The notes under the pieces: model-generated | What the model was told of the DNA's origin: nothing | What the model saw: only the letters and a program-made list of their open reading frames with translations | The model's database searches: none | Program-made: the position numbers and the translations under genes | Part shown: positions 33,811 through 43,694 of the stretch, piece after piece | Layout: every line of letters starts with the position of its first letter | Position numbering within the stretch: the first letter of the stretch is position 1 | Assembly: GCF_001877035.1 (NCBI RefSeq) | Contig: NZ_CP015756.1 | Coordinates: 177,001-241,000 of the forward strand | DNA from: Clostridium estertheticum subsp. estertheticum | Lineage (GTDB): Bacteria; Bacillota; Clostridia; Clostridiales; Clostridiaceae | Reading direction: 5' to 3' | Length of the DNA stretch: 64,000 nucleotides

Positions 33811-34623
33811 ATGAAACGATTAATTGTAAACGAACTTTATTCATGCTATAAAAAAAGGAATGTTTATATATTAGTACTGTTATTCCTAAATATATTACTA
33901 CAAGTATATATACTAATAGATACTAAAAATATAGAGAAAGTGGATGCTACAAGCACAGATGGAATTTTAAAAGTATGCGGAGGCCTCGATAAAATTTTTT
34001 ATCTTCCAAATCTATTTCAATGGATATTGTTAATTGGTATTTTACTTTTGTTAGTTCAATCTAGCACAAGTATAATTGGTGGTTTTGATGTGCTTTTATT
34101 GACAAGAGCTGGCTCAAAATTAAGATGGTGGACTGCTAAAATATTATCTTTAATATTAATAACTTTTATTTTCACTATACTGTTAATGGTTATAACTAAA
34201 TTTTTATCACACATAGCTTTTCCAGCTTTTAATAAATGGGGTACATATACTTATTTATATTATCCTAAAATTTTTGCTTCAAGCATTAATCCTCATAAAA
34301 TGGAGTTTATCATTTTTTGTGTTTTACTCACAGGATTTATTGCTATAACAACATTATTTCAAACAATAAACTTAATTTTCAATAAGTATGCAAATAGTTA
34401 TATAGTAATATTAATCTTATGTATAATGCTTGGAGTATTATACATGCAGGGAATAATCCCCAGAATAGTATCACCAATTAATTATCCATCAACCATAGAT
34501 ATAGCTCCAAATATTGGATCATATCTAAAAAGTATTGAAATGAACATTGTATTATTTTTAATAAACATAGTTGTTTCGATTATATTTGTAACACACAATG
34601 ATTATACAGCTTCAAAAAATTAG
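33811..34623 (+). CDS. ABC-2-like membrane protein 2
   Basis: 270 residues with about six hydrophobic segments; starts 8 bases after the previous gene. The segment GGFDVLLLTRAGSKLRWWTAK is the probable coupling region. It diverges clearly from the first and third membrane proteins at sequence level but has the same length and layout, so an ancient paralogue is likely. Function with the ATPase is inferred from the operon. Confidence 0.78.
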   Translation: MKRLIVNELYSCYKKRNVYILVLLFLNILLQVYILIDTKNIEKVDATSTDGILKVCGGLDKIFYLPNLFQWILLIGILLLLVQSSTSIIGGFDVLLLTRAGSKLRWWTAKILSLILITFIFTILLMVITKFLSHIAFPAFNKWGTYTYLYYPKIFASSINPHKMEFIIFCVLLTGFIAITTLFQTINLIFNKYANSYIVILILCIMLGVLYMQGIIPRIVSPINYPSTIDIAPNIGSYLKSIEMNIVLFLINIVVSIIFVTHNDYTASKN

Positions 34624-34644
34624 AAGAACTAAGGAGTATTTAAT

Positions 34645-35451
34645 ATGGTTAAAAGATTTTTAAAAATAGAATTTATAAGAATTTGTAGGTGGCAAACATT
34701 ATTAGCTTTTATAATTTTCATGGGAGCTTTTATTCATATATCAGTTATGAATAAACCTAACTTTTCGTTAAATCAAAGTAATTTCTTTATTGGCTATTTC
34801 AAAGCTTTATGCGTACCTATGCATAGTTATATGTCTTTAATCTTTCCTTTAGTAATTATATTAATATTTGGTGATTCATTGTTTTTAGATTACAAAACAA
34901 GTTTTCTCCAATTTTCACTTTCGAGAATAACTCATAAAGAATTTATTAGATATAAAACTATAGCTATATCTTTAGTATCATTTATAGTTACATTAGGATT
35001 TCAACTGGTTGCATTCTTGTACAGTATTATTACAAGTCCATATCACTTGCCTACGAAACCACTTGTAGAAGGTCACATAATACCTACTGTTTCATTAGAT
35101 CTATATGTAAGCAATCCATTTATTTACATTTTTATAGTGATGATACTCTTTAGTATTATTTCTATGGTCATAACTGTTTCAGGTCTTATAACATCAAATA
35201 TATTTAAAAATATATTTGCAGTTCAAGGTATCCCATGGATTATGTATATATTTATTGGCGAATTATTAATATGTGCAGTAAATGGAACTAGTATTTATTT
35301 TCATATTAGTCCAATACAAATGATTGGATATTGTTTATTTGATGAAAATTATAGTTTTATAGAAATTTTTCTATATTGGATTATACTTTGGATAGTATCA
35401 TATTTTGCTACATATAAACTATTCATGAGAAAATTTAGATTAAGTTTGTAA
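34645..35451 (+). CDS. ABC-2-like membrane protein 3
   Basis: 268 residues, about six hydrophobic segments, start ATG with AACTAAGGAG. FGDSLFLDYKTSFLQFSLSRITHKEF near residue 75-100 parallels the coupling region of membrane protein 1, so these two are the closer paralogues. It ends the operon, followed by a terminator. One ATPase with three permease-type proteins is unusual; two may form the channel and one may be accessory. Confidence 0.78.
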   Translation: MVKRFLKIEFIRICRWQTLLAFIIFMGAFIHISVMNKPNFSLNQSNFFIGYFKALCVPMHSYMSLIFPLVIILIFGDSLFLDYKTSFLQFSLSRITHKEFIRYKTIAISLVSFIVTLGFQLVAFLYSIITSPYHLPTKPLVEGHIIPTVSLDLYVSNPFIYIFIVMILFSIISMVITVSGLITSNIFKNIFAVQGIPWIMYIFIGELLICAVNGTSIYFHISPIQMIGYCLFDENYSFIEIFLYWIILWIVSYFATYKLFMRKFRLSL

Positions 35452-35545
35452 CTTTATGTGTTAGGCATAGTTATTTTAGAGATGATCCTCGGATGGCAAA
35501 ATATAAGGATACATTTGAAAAAACGTATGAACTAAATATTATATT

Positions 35546-35582
35546 GAAATCCCATTTAGAATTTTTTAATGGGATTTCTTGT
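35546..35582 (+). terminator. Rho-independent terminator of the ABC operon
   Basis: GAAATCCCATT (35546-35556) pairs with AATGGGATTTC (35568-35578), followed by TTGTTT. Confidence 0.7.
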
Positions 35583-35627
35583 TTAGATTTTTATTACAAT
35601 GCACGTAAAGGAAAAATAATACTTTTA

Positions 35628-36758
35628 CTATGATGTAAATTCACTATTATAAACACTCTCATAGACTTTAAGAGTAAGGCTCGCAGTGTTTTGCCATGAA
35701 AATTGTTTAGCTCTTAGTAATGCCTTAGCACTAAGTTCAGATCTCAAATTTTCACTACTTAAAAGGTTCCCTATGGCAAAAGCGATACTTTCAATATCAT
35801 AGGGATTTATTAAAATGCCAGTGTCGCCTACAACTTCTGGAATGGAGGTAAGATTAGAGGCTATAACAGGAGTTCCACAATTCATTGCCTCAAGTGGGGG
35901 AAGTCCAAACCCTTCATAAAAAGATGGATAGATGAGGGCATCACAGCTGTTATAAAAAAGAGGTAAATGCTCTTCAGGTACGAAACCTGCGAAAATAACA
36001 TGAGATAACATGTTTAGTTCATTTGTAAGTTTCATTAATTTTTGACCGGAGTCTCTATAATCACCTACAATAACTAAATCGTAATTTTCACTTAAATCTT
36101 TATATACTTTAGAAAAAGCAGTTATTGCAGATGCTACATTTTTTCTTTCGCTAAAACCACCGAGATAGAGTAAAAATGGGTTATTTAAATTATATGCTTT
36201 TTTTAAAAAGTTTTTACAGTGAAGTCTATCAAGTGGTGCATATTTTGCGTCCGCAGCCAATGGAGTTACGAAGATTTTAGACTCGTCTATTGGGAAATAT
36301 TTAAGAATATCTCGTTTTGAAAATTCAGACACTGTTATTATTCCATCAGAGTTACCTACAATTATTGGCATCTCTTTTAAAAATTTCAGTAAATAACCTC
36401 GTCCGACTGTTTCAGGCATAACGTATGGAATCAAATCATGGATAGTGACTACTTTCTTACAAGATATTGCCTGCGAAAAACCTATGCCGTTTTGTGGCAT
36501 ATGATATATATCTATGTTTTCTTTTGAAATATTTTCTGGGAAATAATAATCCTCAAAGAATCTTTGATGTTTTTTTGATGTCATTATTATTTTGCAGTTC
36601 TCTTTTTTTATACTTTCAAAATTATTTCCTGACCAAAAAATGTGGTAATTATTAGAAGAATCTATGGTGATTAAATTTTTAAGTATATTTTCTGTATAAG
36701 TCCCGATACCAGTTCCATTATATAAATTGATGCCTCTAGCATCAATTGCAATCTTCAT
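35628..36758 (-). CDS. GT4 glycosyltransferase of the spore coat island (CotSA-like)
   Basis: 376 residues from the ATG at 36758, with AAGGAG eight bases upstream; the GTG at 36767 overlaps that site. GT-B fold: [22 protein letters not shown] at the N-terminus, [11 protein letters not shown] at the donor side and the EX7E motif in [11 protein letters not shown]. It is about 40% identical by eye to the glycosyltransferase at 40136-41269, and both stand divergent from a cotS-type gene. Such enzymes are known beside cotS in Bacillus (cotSA) and probably glycosylate coat or exosporium proteins or make the coat polysaccharide. Confidence 0.85.
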   Translation of the reverse strand: MKIAIDARGINLYNGTGIGTYTENILKNLITIDSSNNYHIFWSGNNFESIKKENCKIIMTSKKHQRFFEDYYFPENISKENIDIYHMPQNGIGFSQAISCKKVVTIHDLIPYVMPETVGRGYLLKFLKEMPIIVGNSDGIITVSEFSKRDILKYFPIDESKIFVTPLAADAKYAPLDRLHCKNFLKKAYNLNNPFLLYLGGFSERKNVASAITAFSKVYKDLSENYDLVIVGDYRDSGQKLMKLTNELNMLSHVIFAGFVPEEHLPLFYNSCDALIYPSFYEGFGLPPLEAMNCGTPVIASNLTSIPEVVGDTGILINPYDIESIAFAIGNLLSSENLRSELSAKALLRAKQFSWQNTASLTLKVYESVYNSEFTS

Positions 36759-36938
36759 AGGATTCACTCCTTAAAATTATTAAAAAAGCCTTATGGTTAA
36801 AAGAATTTATTAAAAATATTATATATATTAATATACTATTTTAACTTAAAAAGTGTGTCATTTGAGCAAATATAATTGTGCACAAATCATTCTAAATGTA
36901 CATATATTGCAGTAGAACAATAATTTGGAGGCATTGAT

Positions 36939-37949
36939 TTGGAAATAGAAGAGGTAAAGGAGATAGTAAAGGATAATTACTCTCTTAATATTGATAATAT
37001 AGAAAAAATAAAAAACGTTTATAGGATAGAAACTAGAGATAATAAGTATTGTTTAAAAATAGTTAATTATGAACTTGGTCATTTTTTATTTATTATTGGC
37101 GCAATAAAACATTTGCAGAATAATGGATTTCAAAGTATACCTGAAATTATTGAGACTAATGATCAAAATGAGTATATAACACTCCAAAATAAATATGCTT
37201 ATTTAACACTATGGGTAGATGCAAGGGAATGTGATTACGATAACCTAGAAGAAATAAAACTATGTACATCAAAACTTGCAGAGCTTCATAAAAAAAGTCT
37301 GAATTTTAAAGTCACACCTGATATGAAACCTAGAATAGCATGGCTTAAGTGGATAGAAACTTTTAAAACTCGAGGAAATGAGATATTGGATTTTAAGAGG
37401 AGGATAAGTGAAAAAAAATGTTTAACAGAATTTGACAGTAACTATTTGAAAATTATGCAAGGTGAGCTAGAAAGGTGTAATAAAGCAGTAAATAACCTGT
37501 ATAGAAGCGAATACGTAAGTAAGATGAAGGAAGAAATTAAACATAGGGGGTTCTGTCATCATGATTACGCGCATCATAATGTGTTACTTGAGAAAAGTGG
37601 GGGCGTGAGTGTAATTGATTTTGATTATTGCATCTTAGACACTCATTTACATGATTTAAGTAGTCTTCTAATAAGGAGAATGAAAAACGGTAAATGGAAC
37701 CTTGAAAATGCACTTTTCATAATGTATGAGTATGATGAGACATTTCCAATATACAAAAGTGACATAGAGGTAATGGCAGCGTTTATGGAATTTCCTCAAG
37801 AGTATTGGCAAATAGGAATTCAATATTATTGGGAAAAAAAGGATTGGGGAGAAGAGTTTTTCTTAAAGAAACTTGAAAAGATGAATGAGGACAAAGATGA
37901 TAAACAAATTCTTATTGATAAGTTTAGAAAAATAAAATATGGGAGGTAA
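36939..37949 (+). CDS. CotS-family spore coat protein (kinase-like)
   Basis: 336 residues. Aminoglycoside-phosphotransferase-like fold: N-lobe with KYCLKIVNYE (nucleotide-binding Lys region), hinge LTLWVDARECD, then the catalytic loop in GFCHHDYAHHNVLLEK and the metal-binding VIDFDYC. The family includes CotS/YtaA/YutH of spores. Catalytic residues (HD...N and DFD) are intact, so activity as a small-molecule or protein kinase is possible but unproven. GGAGG precedes the start, read here as TTG 36939. It is divergent from the glycosyltransferase gene at 35628. Confidence 0.9.
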   Translation: MEIEEVKEIVKDNYSLNIDNIEKIKNVYRIETRDNKYCLKIVNYELGHFLFIIGAIKHLQNNGFQSIPEIIETNDQNEYITLQNKYAYLTLWVDARECDYDNLEEIKLCTSKLAELHKKSLNFKVTPDMKPRIAWLKWIETFKTRGNEILDFKRRISEKKCLTEFDSNYLKIMQGELERCNKAVNNLYRSEYVSKMKEEIKHRGFCHHDYAHHNVLLEKSGGVSVIDFDYCILDTHLHDLSSLLIRRMKNGKWNLENALFIMYEYDETFPIYKSDIEVMAAFMEFPQEYWQIGIQYYWEKKDWGEEFFLKKLEKMNEDKDDKQILIDKFRKIKYGR

Positions 37950-37953
37950 CATT

Positions 37954-38178
37954 ATGGGGAAAAGCAAAAAAGAGATGTGTATGGATGAGCCTGAATTTGA
38001 CATAAGTGAAGTAGAAGAATCTACCGTTGAGGAATATGATATGAAGCTTGACAATATGAAGGATGAAGTTAAAAAACTTAAAAAAATAAGGAGAAGACAA
38101 AAAAAACTTAATGAGTTAGAGTTTCAGCATAAGGAAATTTTAAGAAAAATGGATAAAAGTTGTAAAAAGAACAAATAA
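37954..38178 (+). CDS. small coiled-coil protein between cotS genes
   Basis: 74 residues, very rich in Lys and Glu. An acidic N-terminal part (EPEFDISEVEESTVEEYD) leads to a long amphipathic helix with heptad spacing (LDNMKDEVKKLKKIRRRQKKL). Start ATG 37954; GGGAGG ends 9 bases before it and overlaps the cotS stop. No family recognised. Located in the coat island, so a spore structural or scaffold role is inference from position. Confidence 0.65.
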   Translation: MGKSKKEMCMDEPEFDISEVEESTVEEYDMKLDNMKDEVKKLKKIRRRQKKLNELEFQHKEILRKMDKSCKKNK

Positions 38179-38229
38179 CATCGTGCTATAGTAAATAGCA
38201 ATTAATAGATTGAATTTGAGGTGGTGCAA

Positions 38230-38994
38230 GTGGCAATAAGCATCTATAATGATTTTTCTGACTATATGATGTTTAAGGATATTAAAAAGGCAAATGTTAT
38301 TGAGTTTGAATATAAAAATGCAGAGATAGACATACCAGAAGAATTAGTAATAAAGCAGTTTGTTGCTATTTATACAGTACATGAAAAATGTAGGGGGTTT
38401 AACGGTTATCTTAGAAATAGATTAAATAACAACACGGGTAAAACAGTAGAAGATTATAAAAAATCTATCAAAAAGCTTACTGTAGATATAAATAACATTA
38501 AAAAAGATGGACCTCAAAATTCATTTGAAGAAATAATTATTAAATATGGGGAAAAAGTTATTGATAGAGGAGAAGAGTGTATAAGGAAAGTGAAGGATTC
38601 AAATTATTTAGAAATTATAACAAGAAGTATGAGGCGGTCTGAAATATGCTTAGGGAATACAGATTTTCAAAACCTTAGGAAGAGTGATTTTATTTACGTG
38701 GTTGATTTTAATAATTGTAGTTACAACATGGTGGAGATGGATTGTCTCCCTTTACTTAGTAAGTTAAAAAGAAAAGGAGCAAAGTTTGATTTTTGTAAGC
38801 TCGCTAAAGAATTTTGTTATATCGAAGGACTAGATGCTGATAGTGAAAAATTTTTAATAGCATTAATCTCATATCCTCATGAGTTCATGAAATGTTGTAA
38901 TAGATATAGAACAGGTAAAAGAGTGTGGCATGAGGATAAGTTTTCACAGAGGATTAAAAAAGCTTTAGTTCAAGATGGAGATCCTTTATTTTAA
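38230..38994 (+). CDS. degenerate CotS-like protein (pseudokinase, N-lobe missing)
   Basis: 254 residues from GTG 38230, with GAGGTG upstream. From about residue 55 it aligns with the C-terminal two thirds of the neighbouring CotS proteins. Where they have GFCHHDYxxHN...IDFDYC, this one has ICLGNTDFQN...VVDFNNC: the catalytic His-His-Asp and the DFD metal site are replaced. The N-lobe with the ATP-binding Lys is absent. YPHEFMKCCNRY still matches the FPxxYW region of the paralogues. It is therefore catalytically dead if the family is active, but its frame is intact and it has a site, so it may serve as a coat structural partner. Confidence 0.75.
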   Translation: MAISIYNDFSDYMMFKDIKKANVIEFEYKNAEIDIPEELVIKQFVAIYTVHEKCRGFNGYLRNRLNNNTGKTVEDYKKSIKKLTVDINNIKKDGPQNSFEEIIIKYGEKVIDRGEECIRKVKDSNYLEIITRSMRRSEICLGNTDFQNLRKSDFIYVVDFNNCSYNMVEMDCLPLLSKLKRKGAKFDFCKLAKEFCYIEGLDADSEKFLIALISYPHEFMKCCNRYRTGKRVWHEDKFSQRIKKALVQDGDPLF

Positions 38995-39026
38995 ATTAGT
39001 AAAATGGAAACTAGAGAGGTGACAAT

Positions 39027-40082
39027 ATGTTAGACGTCAGATACAAAGATAAGGCGTATTTAAGTAAATATGATCTAGATATAAATTTATTTAGCAAATT
39101 TGATCTTGTGGTTTATGATGTTATTCCAGTAAGAAAGGTTTTTATACTTGATACAAACAAAGGTAATAAAGTTTTAAAAAAGGTAAACTATAGTATAGAG
39201 TTACTTGAGTTTATTAATTATGGTATTGAGTATATTAGAAATAATAATTTTGATAGAATTATTCAATTTGAAAAGACAAAATCCGAATTAATATATGTTC
39301 CATGGAAAAGTGATATATATTGCATTATGAATCTAGTAGAAGGGAGAGAGTGTGAGTATAGTAATCCAGTTGATGTAAATCTTGCATCTAAAGCAATAGC
39401 TGAGCTTCATAAAGCATCGCAAGGCCTTATGCATAAGGAAGAATTTGAAAGGCTACTTGCAAAGAATGAGCAGCGGTACTTAGGTGGTAAGATTATACAA
39501 AATTATAAAAATAAATTAGATGAACTTATGTTTTTTAAAAGCATAGCAACCTTAAATGAAAATAAAAATGAATTTGATGATATATTTTTAGAGCATGTAA
39601 AATATTACGCAGAAAATATAAAAAAAAGTTTAGATATTATTAAGGAATCAAATTATTACGAATTATGCGCTGAAAAAGAAAAAATCGTATTTTGTCATCA
39701 CGATTTGGCTCATCATAATATATTAATTAATAAGGGAGAAGTGTATTTTTTAGATTTTGATTATGCTATTGTAGATTTAAGAGTTCATGACGTTTGTAAT
39801 TTTATTAATAAAGTAATAAAAAATTTTTGTTATGATAAAGATAAATGTAGCAGTATTTTACAAGAATATACAGAGGTAAACCCATTAGATGATAGGGAAC
39901 TCAAGGTGCTTTATGGTATGCTTAGTTTTCCAGAAGATTTCTATAGTATATCGAAAGACTATTATACAAGGAAAAAACAATGGAGCGAAGAGGTATTTTT
40001 AAATAGATTAAAGAAGAAAGTAGAGTATAAAGAGGATAGAGAAAAGTTTTTAGAAGACTTTAAAAATCATTATAATTGCTAG
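39027..40082 (+). CDS. CotS-family spore coat protein (kinase-like)
   Basis: 351 residues. Kinase-like core with FCHHDLAHHNILINKGEVYFLDFDYA (catalytic loop and metal site retained) and the C-terminal FPEDFYSI...KKQWSEEVF region shared with its paralogues. The N-lobe has KVLKKVNYS. A region of 30 to 40 residues before the catalytic loop is longer than in the cotS gene at 36939. AGAGGTGAC precedes the ATG. It is the last gene of the run 36939-40082, which is closed by a bidirectional terminator. Confidence 0.88.
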   Translation: MLDVRYKDKAYLSKYDLDINLFSKFDLVVYDVIPVRKVFILDTNKGNKVLKKVNYSIELLEFINYGIEYIRNNNFDRIIQFEKTKSELIYVPWKSDIYCIMNLVEGRECEYSNPVDVNLASKAIAELHKASQGLMHKEEFERLLAKNEQRYLGGKIIQNYKNKLDELMFFKSIATLNENKNEFDDIFLEHVKYYAENIKKSLDIIKESNYYELCAEKEKIVFCHHDLAHHNILINKGEVYFLDFDYAIVDLRVHDVCNFINKVIKNFCYDKDKCSSILQEYTEVNPLDDRELKVLYGMLSFPEDFYSISKDYYTRKKQWSEEVFLNRLKKKVEYKEDREKFLEDFKNHYNC

Positions 40083-40084
40083 AA

Positions 40085-40123
40085 AAACCCCCACTTAGTG
40101 ATAAAAGCACTATGTGGGGGTTT
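40085..40123. terminator. bidirectional terminator in the coat island
   Basis: AAACCCCCACTTAGTG pairs (one mismatch) with CACTATGTGGGGGTTT, followed by T-rich and preceded by A-rich sequence. Confidence 0.85.
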
Positions 40124-40135
40124 AAAGTAGTGAAA

Positions 40136-41269
40136 TTATATTTTGTTTGTTTCTAGTATGTTTTGATAAGCAATTAGAGTGTTTGCGGCTGTATTATCCC
40201 AAGTTAAGGTAGAGGCTCTTTTTAATCCTTTAGTTATAAGAGACTGCCTTAAGAGATCATCATGAAGTACATTGTACATTTTTTCACTTAACTCATTAAT
40301 GTCATAAGGATTTACAAGAAGTGTTGAATCTTTAACTATTTCAGGTATAGATGTGACATTTGAGGTTATTACAGGTATTCCACAGGCCATTGCTTCAATT
40401 GGTGGTAGACCGAAACCTTCATAAAATGAAGGATATACAAAGAGCTCACAAGCATTGTACATGAAGGGTATATGGTTCATAGATATAAAGCCTGGAAAGA
40501 CTACTTTATCATCAATGTGAAGAGCTTGTGCTCTTTTTTTATATATATCATAGGATTTACCTTTGTTACCTGCAATGACTAATTTAATGTCTTTTTTTAA
40601 TCTTGGAAGAAGCATGCTAAATGAATCAAGTAATCCAAGAATATTTTTTCTAGGACTGAACCCTCCGATATATAAAATATAGTCCCCTGTAATAGAATAG
40701 TTTTTTTTAACTATAGATTTACTAAAAGTTTTATCATAGGGTTTATAAATATCCTCACTAGCTAAATAAGTAACGTATATCTTTTCCCGTGGAAAGTTAA
40801 AAGCTTTAATAATATCTTCTTTTGAATACTCCGACACAGTAATTATTCCATCACACATAGGAATGATGTTTGGTAATTTTTCATTGAAAATTTTAAGATA
40901 TTGGTCACCTACGGTATCTGGCATTTTATATGGAATAATATCATGTAGTGTAATAACAAAGGGGCAATCTTTGCTAATAGGTAAACCAATGCCATTTTGA
41001 GGGACATGGTATATATCTATAGACTTGTCTAGTAATGGGTTAGAAATATTTACTTCATTCCAGAAGTTATCTTGTTTTTCCTGTTTAATAGGTTTTATAT
41101 GGAAATTATTTTTAAATGGTATACCTAGATTACAGTCGTTTGGTACAAAAAGCGAATAATCATTGTAATTATCAATTTTATTTAAAGAGTTAATTAGTTG
41201 GTAAGAATAAGTTCCTATACCAGTTCCTCTATACCACTTTGCAGCTCTAGCATCAATTCCGATTTTCAT
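40136..41269 (-). CDS. GT4 glycosyltransferase of the spore coat island (second copy)
   Basis: 377 residues from the ATG at 41269, preceded by AAGGAG; longer starts upstream lack a site. Motifs match the other coat glycosyltransferase: [27 protein letters not shown] and the EX7E in [11 protein letters not shown]; also the shared middle segment [12 protein letters not shown] duplicate that sits, like its sister, divergent from a cotS gene. Predicted to glycosylate coat or exosporium components in the mother cell. Confidence 0.85.
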   Translation of the reverse strand: MKIGIDARAAKWYRGTGIGTYSYQLINSLNKIDNYNDYSLFVPNDCNLGIPFKNNFHIKPIKQEKQDNFWNEVNISNPLLDKSIDIYHVPQNGIGLPISKDCPFVITLHDIIPYKMPDTVGDQYLKIFNEKLPNIIPMCDGIITVSEYSKEDIIKAFNFPREKIYVTYLASEDIYKPYDKTFSKSIVKKNYSITGDYILYIGGFSPRKNILGLLDSFSMLLPRLKKDIKLVIAGNKGKSYDIYKKRAQALHIDDKVVFPGFISMNHIPFMYNACELFVYPSFYEGFGLPPIEAMACGIPVITSNVTSIPEIVKDSTLLVNPYDINELSEKMYNVLHDDLLRQSLITKGLKRASTLTWDNTAANTLIAYQNILETNKI

Positions 41270-41408
41270 TTTAAGACTCCTTAAACAACGATTTAATATA
41301 TCTATATATTTTATTATATTAAAAGAAAGCATAAATGTTATTAAAATATTCAAGAATTTATTCTAAAATAAAATATTAGTAATATAAATGATATAGGGGG
41401 TGAGTAAT

Positions 41409-42413
41409 ATGATGAGGGAATTTGAAATTGAAAGACAGTATGGCATTAAAATAGAAAGTATACGTCCTAACAAGGGAGTGTATTTACTAAAGACAGATGA
41501 TGGAGCTAAGTGTCTAAAAAAAATAAGTTACGGTACACAAAAACTTTTGTTTGTATACGGAGCTAAAGAACATCTTGCAAATAATGGCTTTGACAAGGTG
41601 GATAGATATTTTTTGAATACTGAAGGAAATCCTTATGCATTAGTTAATGAAGATATTTACACACTTTCAAAGTGGATAGATGGTCGCGAGTGTGATTTTC
41701 GAGATGAAGAGGATTTGGTTTTAGCTGCAAAAAACTTAGCTTTGATGCATATTGCATCAAAGGGGTATGATCCACCAGAAAACAGTAAGTTAAAAACAGA
41801 TCTCGGAAGATGGCCAAATTTAATGGAAAAAAGAATAAAGTCATTTGATAAAATGCAGGGAATGATTAGAAAAAAGAAGAATTTTAAAACGGATTTTGAT
41901 ATGAACTATATTAGGAGTGTAGAGGATCAAAAGATGCTCGGAAAAAGAGCTATGGCGATACTCGAGGACTCAAGGTATTTTGACATATGTAGGCAAACAG
42001 AAGAAGAAAAAGGGTTTTGCCATCATGATTATACTTATCATAATATTATTGTTGATAAAAATAATGATGTAAACATAATTGATTTTGATTATTGCAAAAG
42101 AGAAGTAAAAGCATATGATTTATCTAATTTTTTAATCAAAATGCTTAAAAAGCAGGATTGGGACATAAAGTATGCTGAAATAGTATTAGAGGCATACAGT
42201 AGTGTAAATCCTCTGTCATTAGAAGAGTACAGACTTGTATATGCATTCCTAGTATTCCCACAACGTTACTGGAGACTTTGCAATAGATACTACTATAATG
42301 AAGTTACGTGGATTCAAAACACTTTTAACAAGAAGATGGAGGAATTAATTTCTGAAAAAGAAAAGTTTATGGTATTTATTGAAGATTATAAAAGAGTATA
42401 CAATCAGAAATAG
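41409..42413 (+). CDS. CotS-family spore coat protein (kinase-like)
   Basis: 334 residues from ATG 41409 (ATG 41412 and GTG 41400 are alternatives); AGGGGGTG precedes it. Kinase-like motifs are intact: KCLKKISYG, then LSKWIDGRECDF at the hinge, GFCHHDYTYHNIIVDK and NIIDFDYC. The C-terminus FPQRYWRLCNRYY is the best-conserved family signature. It is divergent from the glycosyltransferase gene at 40136 and followed by a terminator. Confidence 0.9.
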   Translation: MMREFEIERQYGIKIESIRPNKGVYLLKTDDGAKCLKKISYGTQKLLFVYGAKEHLANNGFDKVDRYFLNTEGNPYALVNEDIYTLSKWIDGRECDFRDEEDLVLAAKNLALMHIASKGYDPPENSKLKTDLGRWPNLMEKRIKSFDKMQGMIRKKKNFKTDFDMNYIRSVEDQKMLGKRAMAILEDSRYFDICRQTEEEKGFCHHDYTYHNIIVDKNNDVNIIDFDYCKREVKAYDLSNFLIKMLKKQDWDIKYAEIVLEAYSSVNPLSLEEYRLVYAFLVFPQRYWRLCNRYYYNEVTWIQNTFNKKMEELISEKEKFMVFIEDYKRVYNQK

Positions 42414-42433
42414 TATGAAGCACACCATTCATT

Positions 42434-42468
42434 AAAGTTATGTAGATGAAATATTTACATAACTTTTT
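42434..42468 (+). terminator. Rho-independent terminator
   Basis: AAGTTATGTA pairs with TACATAACTT, followed by TTT. Confidence 0.6.
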
Positions 42469-42532
42469 CATGCTCACCTATTAGCTATAATTTCATAATA
42501 TATAACATGAGATTAAATGTGGAGGTGGTTTT

Positions 42533-43447
42533 GTGAAAATAGGAGATATTGTAGTAAGGAAATCTTACGGCGGAGACATTACTTTTAAAATAAAGGATGT
42601 TGTGATTAGAGATAATAAAGAAGTGTTTTTACTTAAGGGAATAAATTTAAGAATAGAAGCGGACTCAACAAGTGATGATTTACAATTGGTATCGGAAGAT
42701 GTTATTTATGAAATTGATAGGGTTTTTAACAAAAAAGTAAATGAATCTATTAAGAAGATATTAATTAATAGGGTTAAAGGAACTAGGGGAGATAAATCGG
42801 AAGCAATTGATTTTAAAGGAAAAATTAAAGAATTACAATCAAAAAAAGAAAAATACAAAGACTATAAAAATAAAAATATGACTTTTGGAAGACCAGGAAA
42901 AATATTGCATGTGGATGGTGACGCTGAATACTTAGAAGTGTGTCTAAAGACTTATAAACAGCTATCTTTGGATGCTGTAGGTAGAGTAATATCTGAAAAA
43001 GACCAAGCAAATGAGATATTAAATCTTGTTAAAGAAGTTAAGCCTGATATAGTAGTGATTACGGGGCACGATGGCATGGTGAAGGGAATAAATGATTATA
43101 TGAATTTAGATAATTATAGAAATTCAAAATATTTTGTAGATACGGTTATTGCCCTTAGATCTTATAATAGTAACTATGATGATTTAGTAATCTTTGCAGG
43201 TGCATGTCAATCATGTTATGAGGCAATTTTAGATGCTGGTGCTAATTTCGCTAGTGCTCCAAATCGTGTTCTAATCCATTGTTTAGATCCTGTTTTAGTT
43301 TCAGAGAAGATAGCCTATACAAATATAGAAACTGTTGTAGCTATAGAAGACGTTATAGAAAATACTATAACAGGACTTGCAGGTATTGGTGGATTGCAAA
43401 CTAGAGGTAAGTATAGAGAGGGGTTTCCTAAATCAAAATATATATAG
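42533..43447 (+). CDS. yabG: sporulation-specific coat protease YabG
   Basis: 304 residues. The N-terminus KIGDIVVRKSYGGDITFKIKDV, the central LHVDGDAEYLEVC and VVITGHDGM and the C-terminal GIGGLQTRGKYR are the known YabG pattern. YabG is a cysteine-type protease active in the mother cell that processes coat proteins, including SafA-type and, in C. difficile, germination proteins (family knowledge). FAGACQSCYEAI probably contains the active Cys. The start is GTG 42533 with GGAGGTGG. It closes the coat island and is conventionally followed by veg, as here. Confidence 0.93.
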   Translation: MKIGDIVVRKSYGGDITFKIKDVVIRDNKEVFLLKGINLRIEADSTSDDLQLVSEDVIYEIDRVFNKKVNESIKKILINRVKGTRGDKSEAIDFKGKIKELQSKKEKYKDYKNKNMTFGRPGKILHVDGDAEYLEVCLKTYKQLSLDAVGRVISEKDQANEILNLVKEVKPDIVVITGHDGMVKGINDYMNLDNYRNSKYFVDTVIALRSYNSNYDDLVIFAGACQSCYEAILDAGANFASAPNRVLIHCLDPVLVSEKIAYTNIETVVAIEDVIENTITGLAGIGGLQTRGKYREGFPKSKYI

Positions 43448-43596
43448 ATGGATATAATAAAGGGCTTTATATATAAAATATAATACAATTAACGTTAAAC
43501 TGGAGTTTTAGCGGGTAATGGTTCATAAAATAGATGAAAATTAATTATATGACTAATAATCAATGAAAAATGAATTTTGTTAACATAAAATCAACA

Positions 43597-43626
43597 TTGA
43601 CAATATTGTTATAGTAGTGATAAAAT
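43597..43626 (+). promoter_or_regulatory. SigA-type promoter, upstream of two before veg
   Basis: TTGACA (43597-43602), 18 bp, TAAAAT (43621-43626). Confidence 0.55.
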
Positions 43627-43637
43627 GTTATGCCTAC

Positions 43638-43666
43638 TTGACAAAAACAAAAATATGATATATAAT
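43638..43666 (+). promoter_or_regulatory. consensus SigA promoter of veg
   Basis: TTGACA (43638-43643), exactly 17 bp, TATAAT (43661-43666): a full consensus promoter. It agrees with veg of Bacillus having one of the strongest vegetative promoters. Confidence 0.85.
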
Positions 43667-43694
43667 ATAAAATGTGGAAAGAGGGTGTTTTGCA

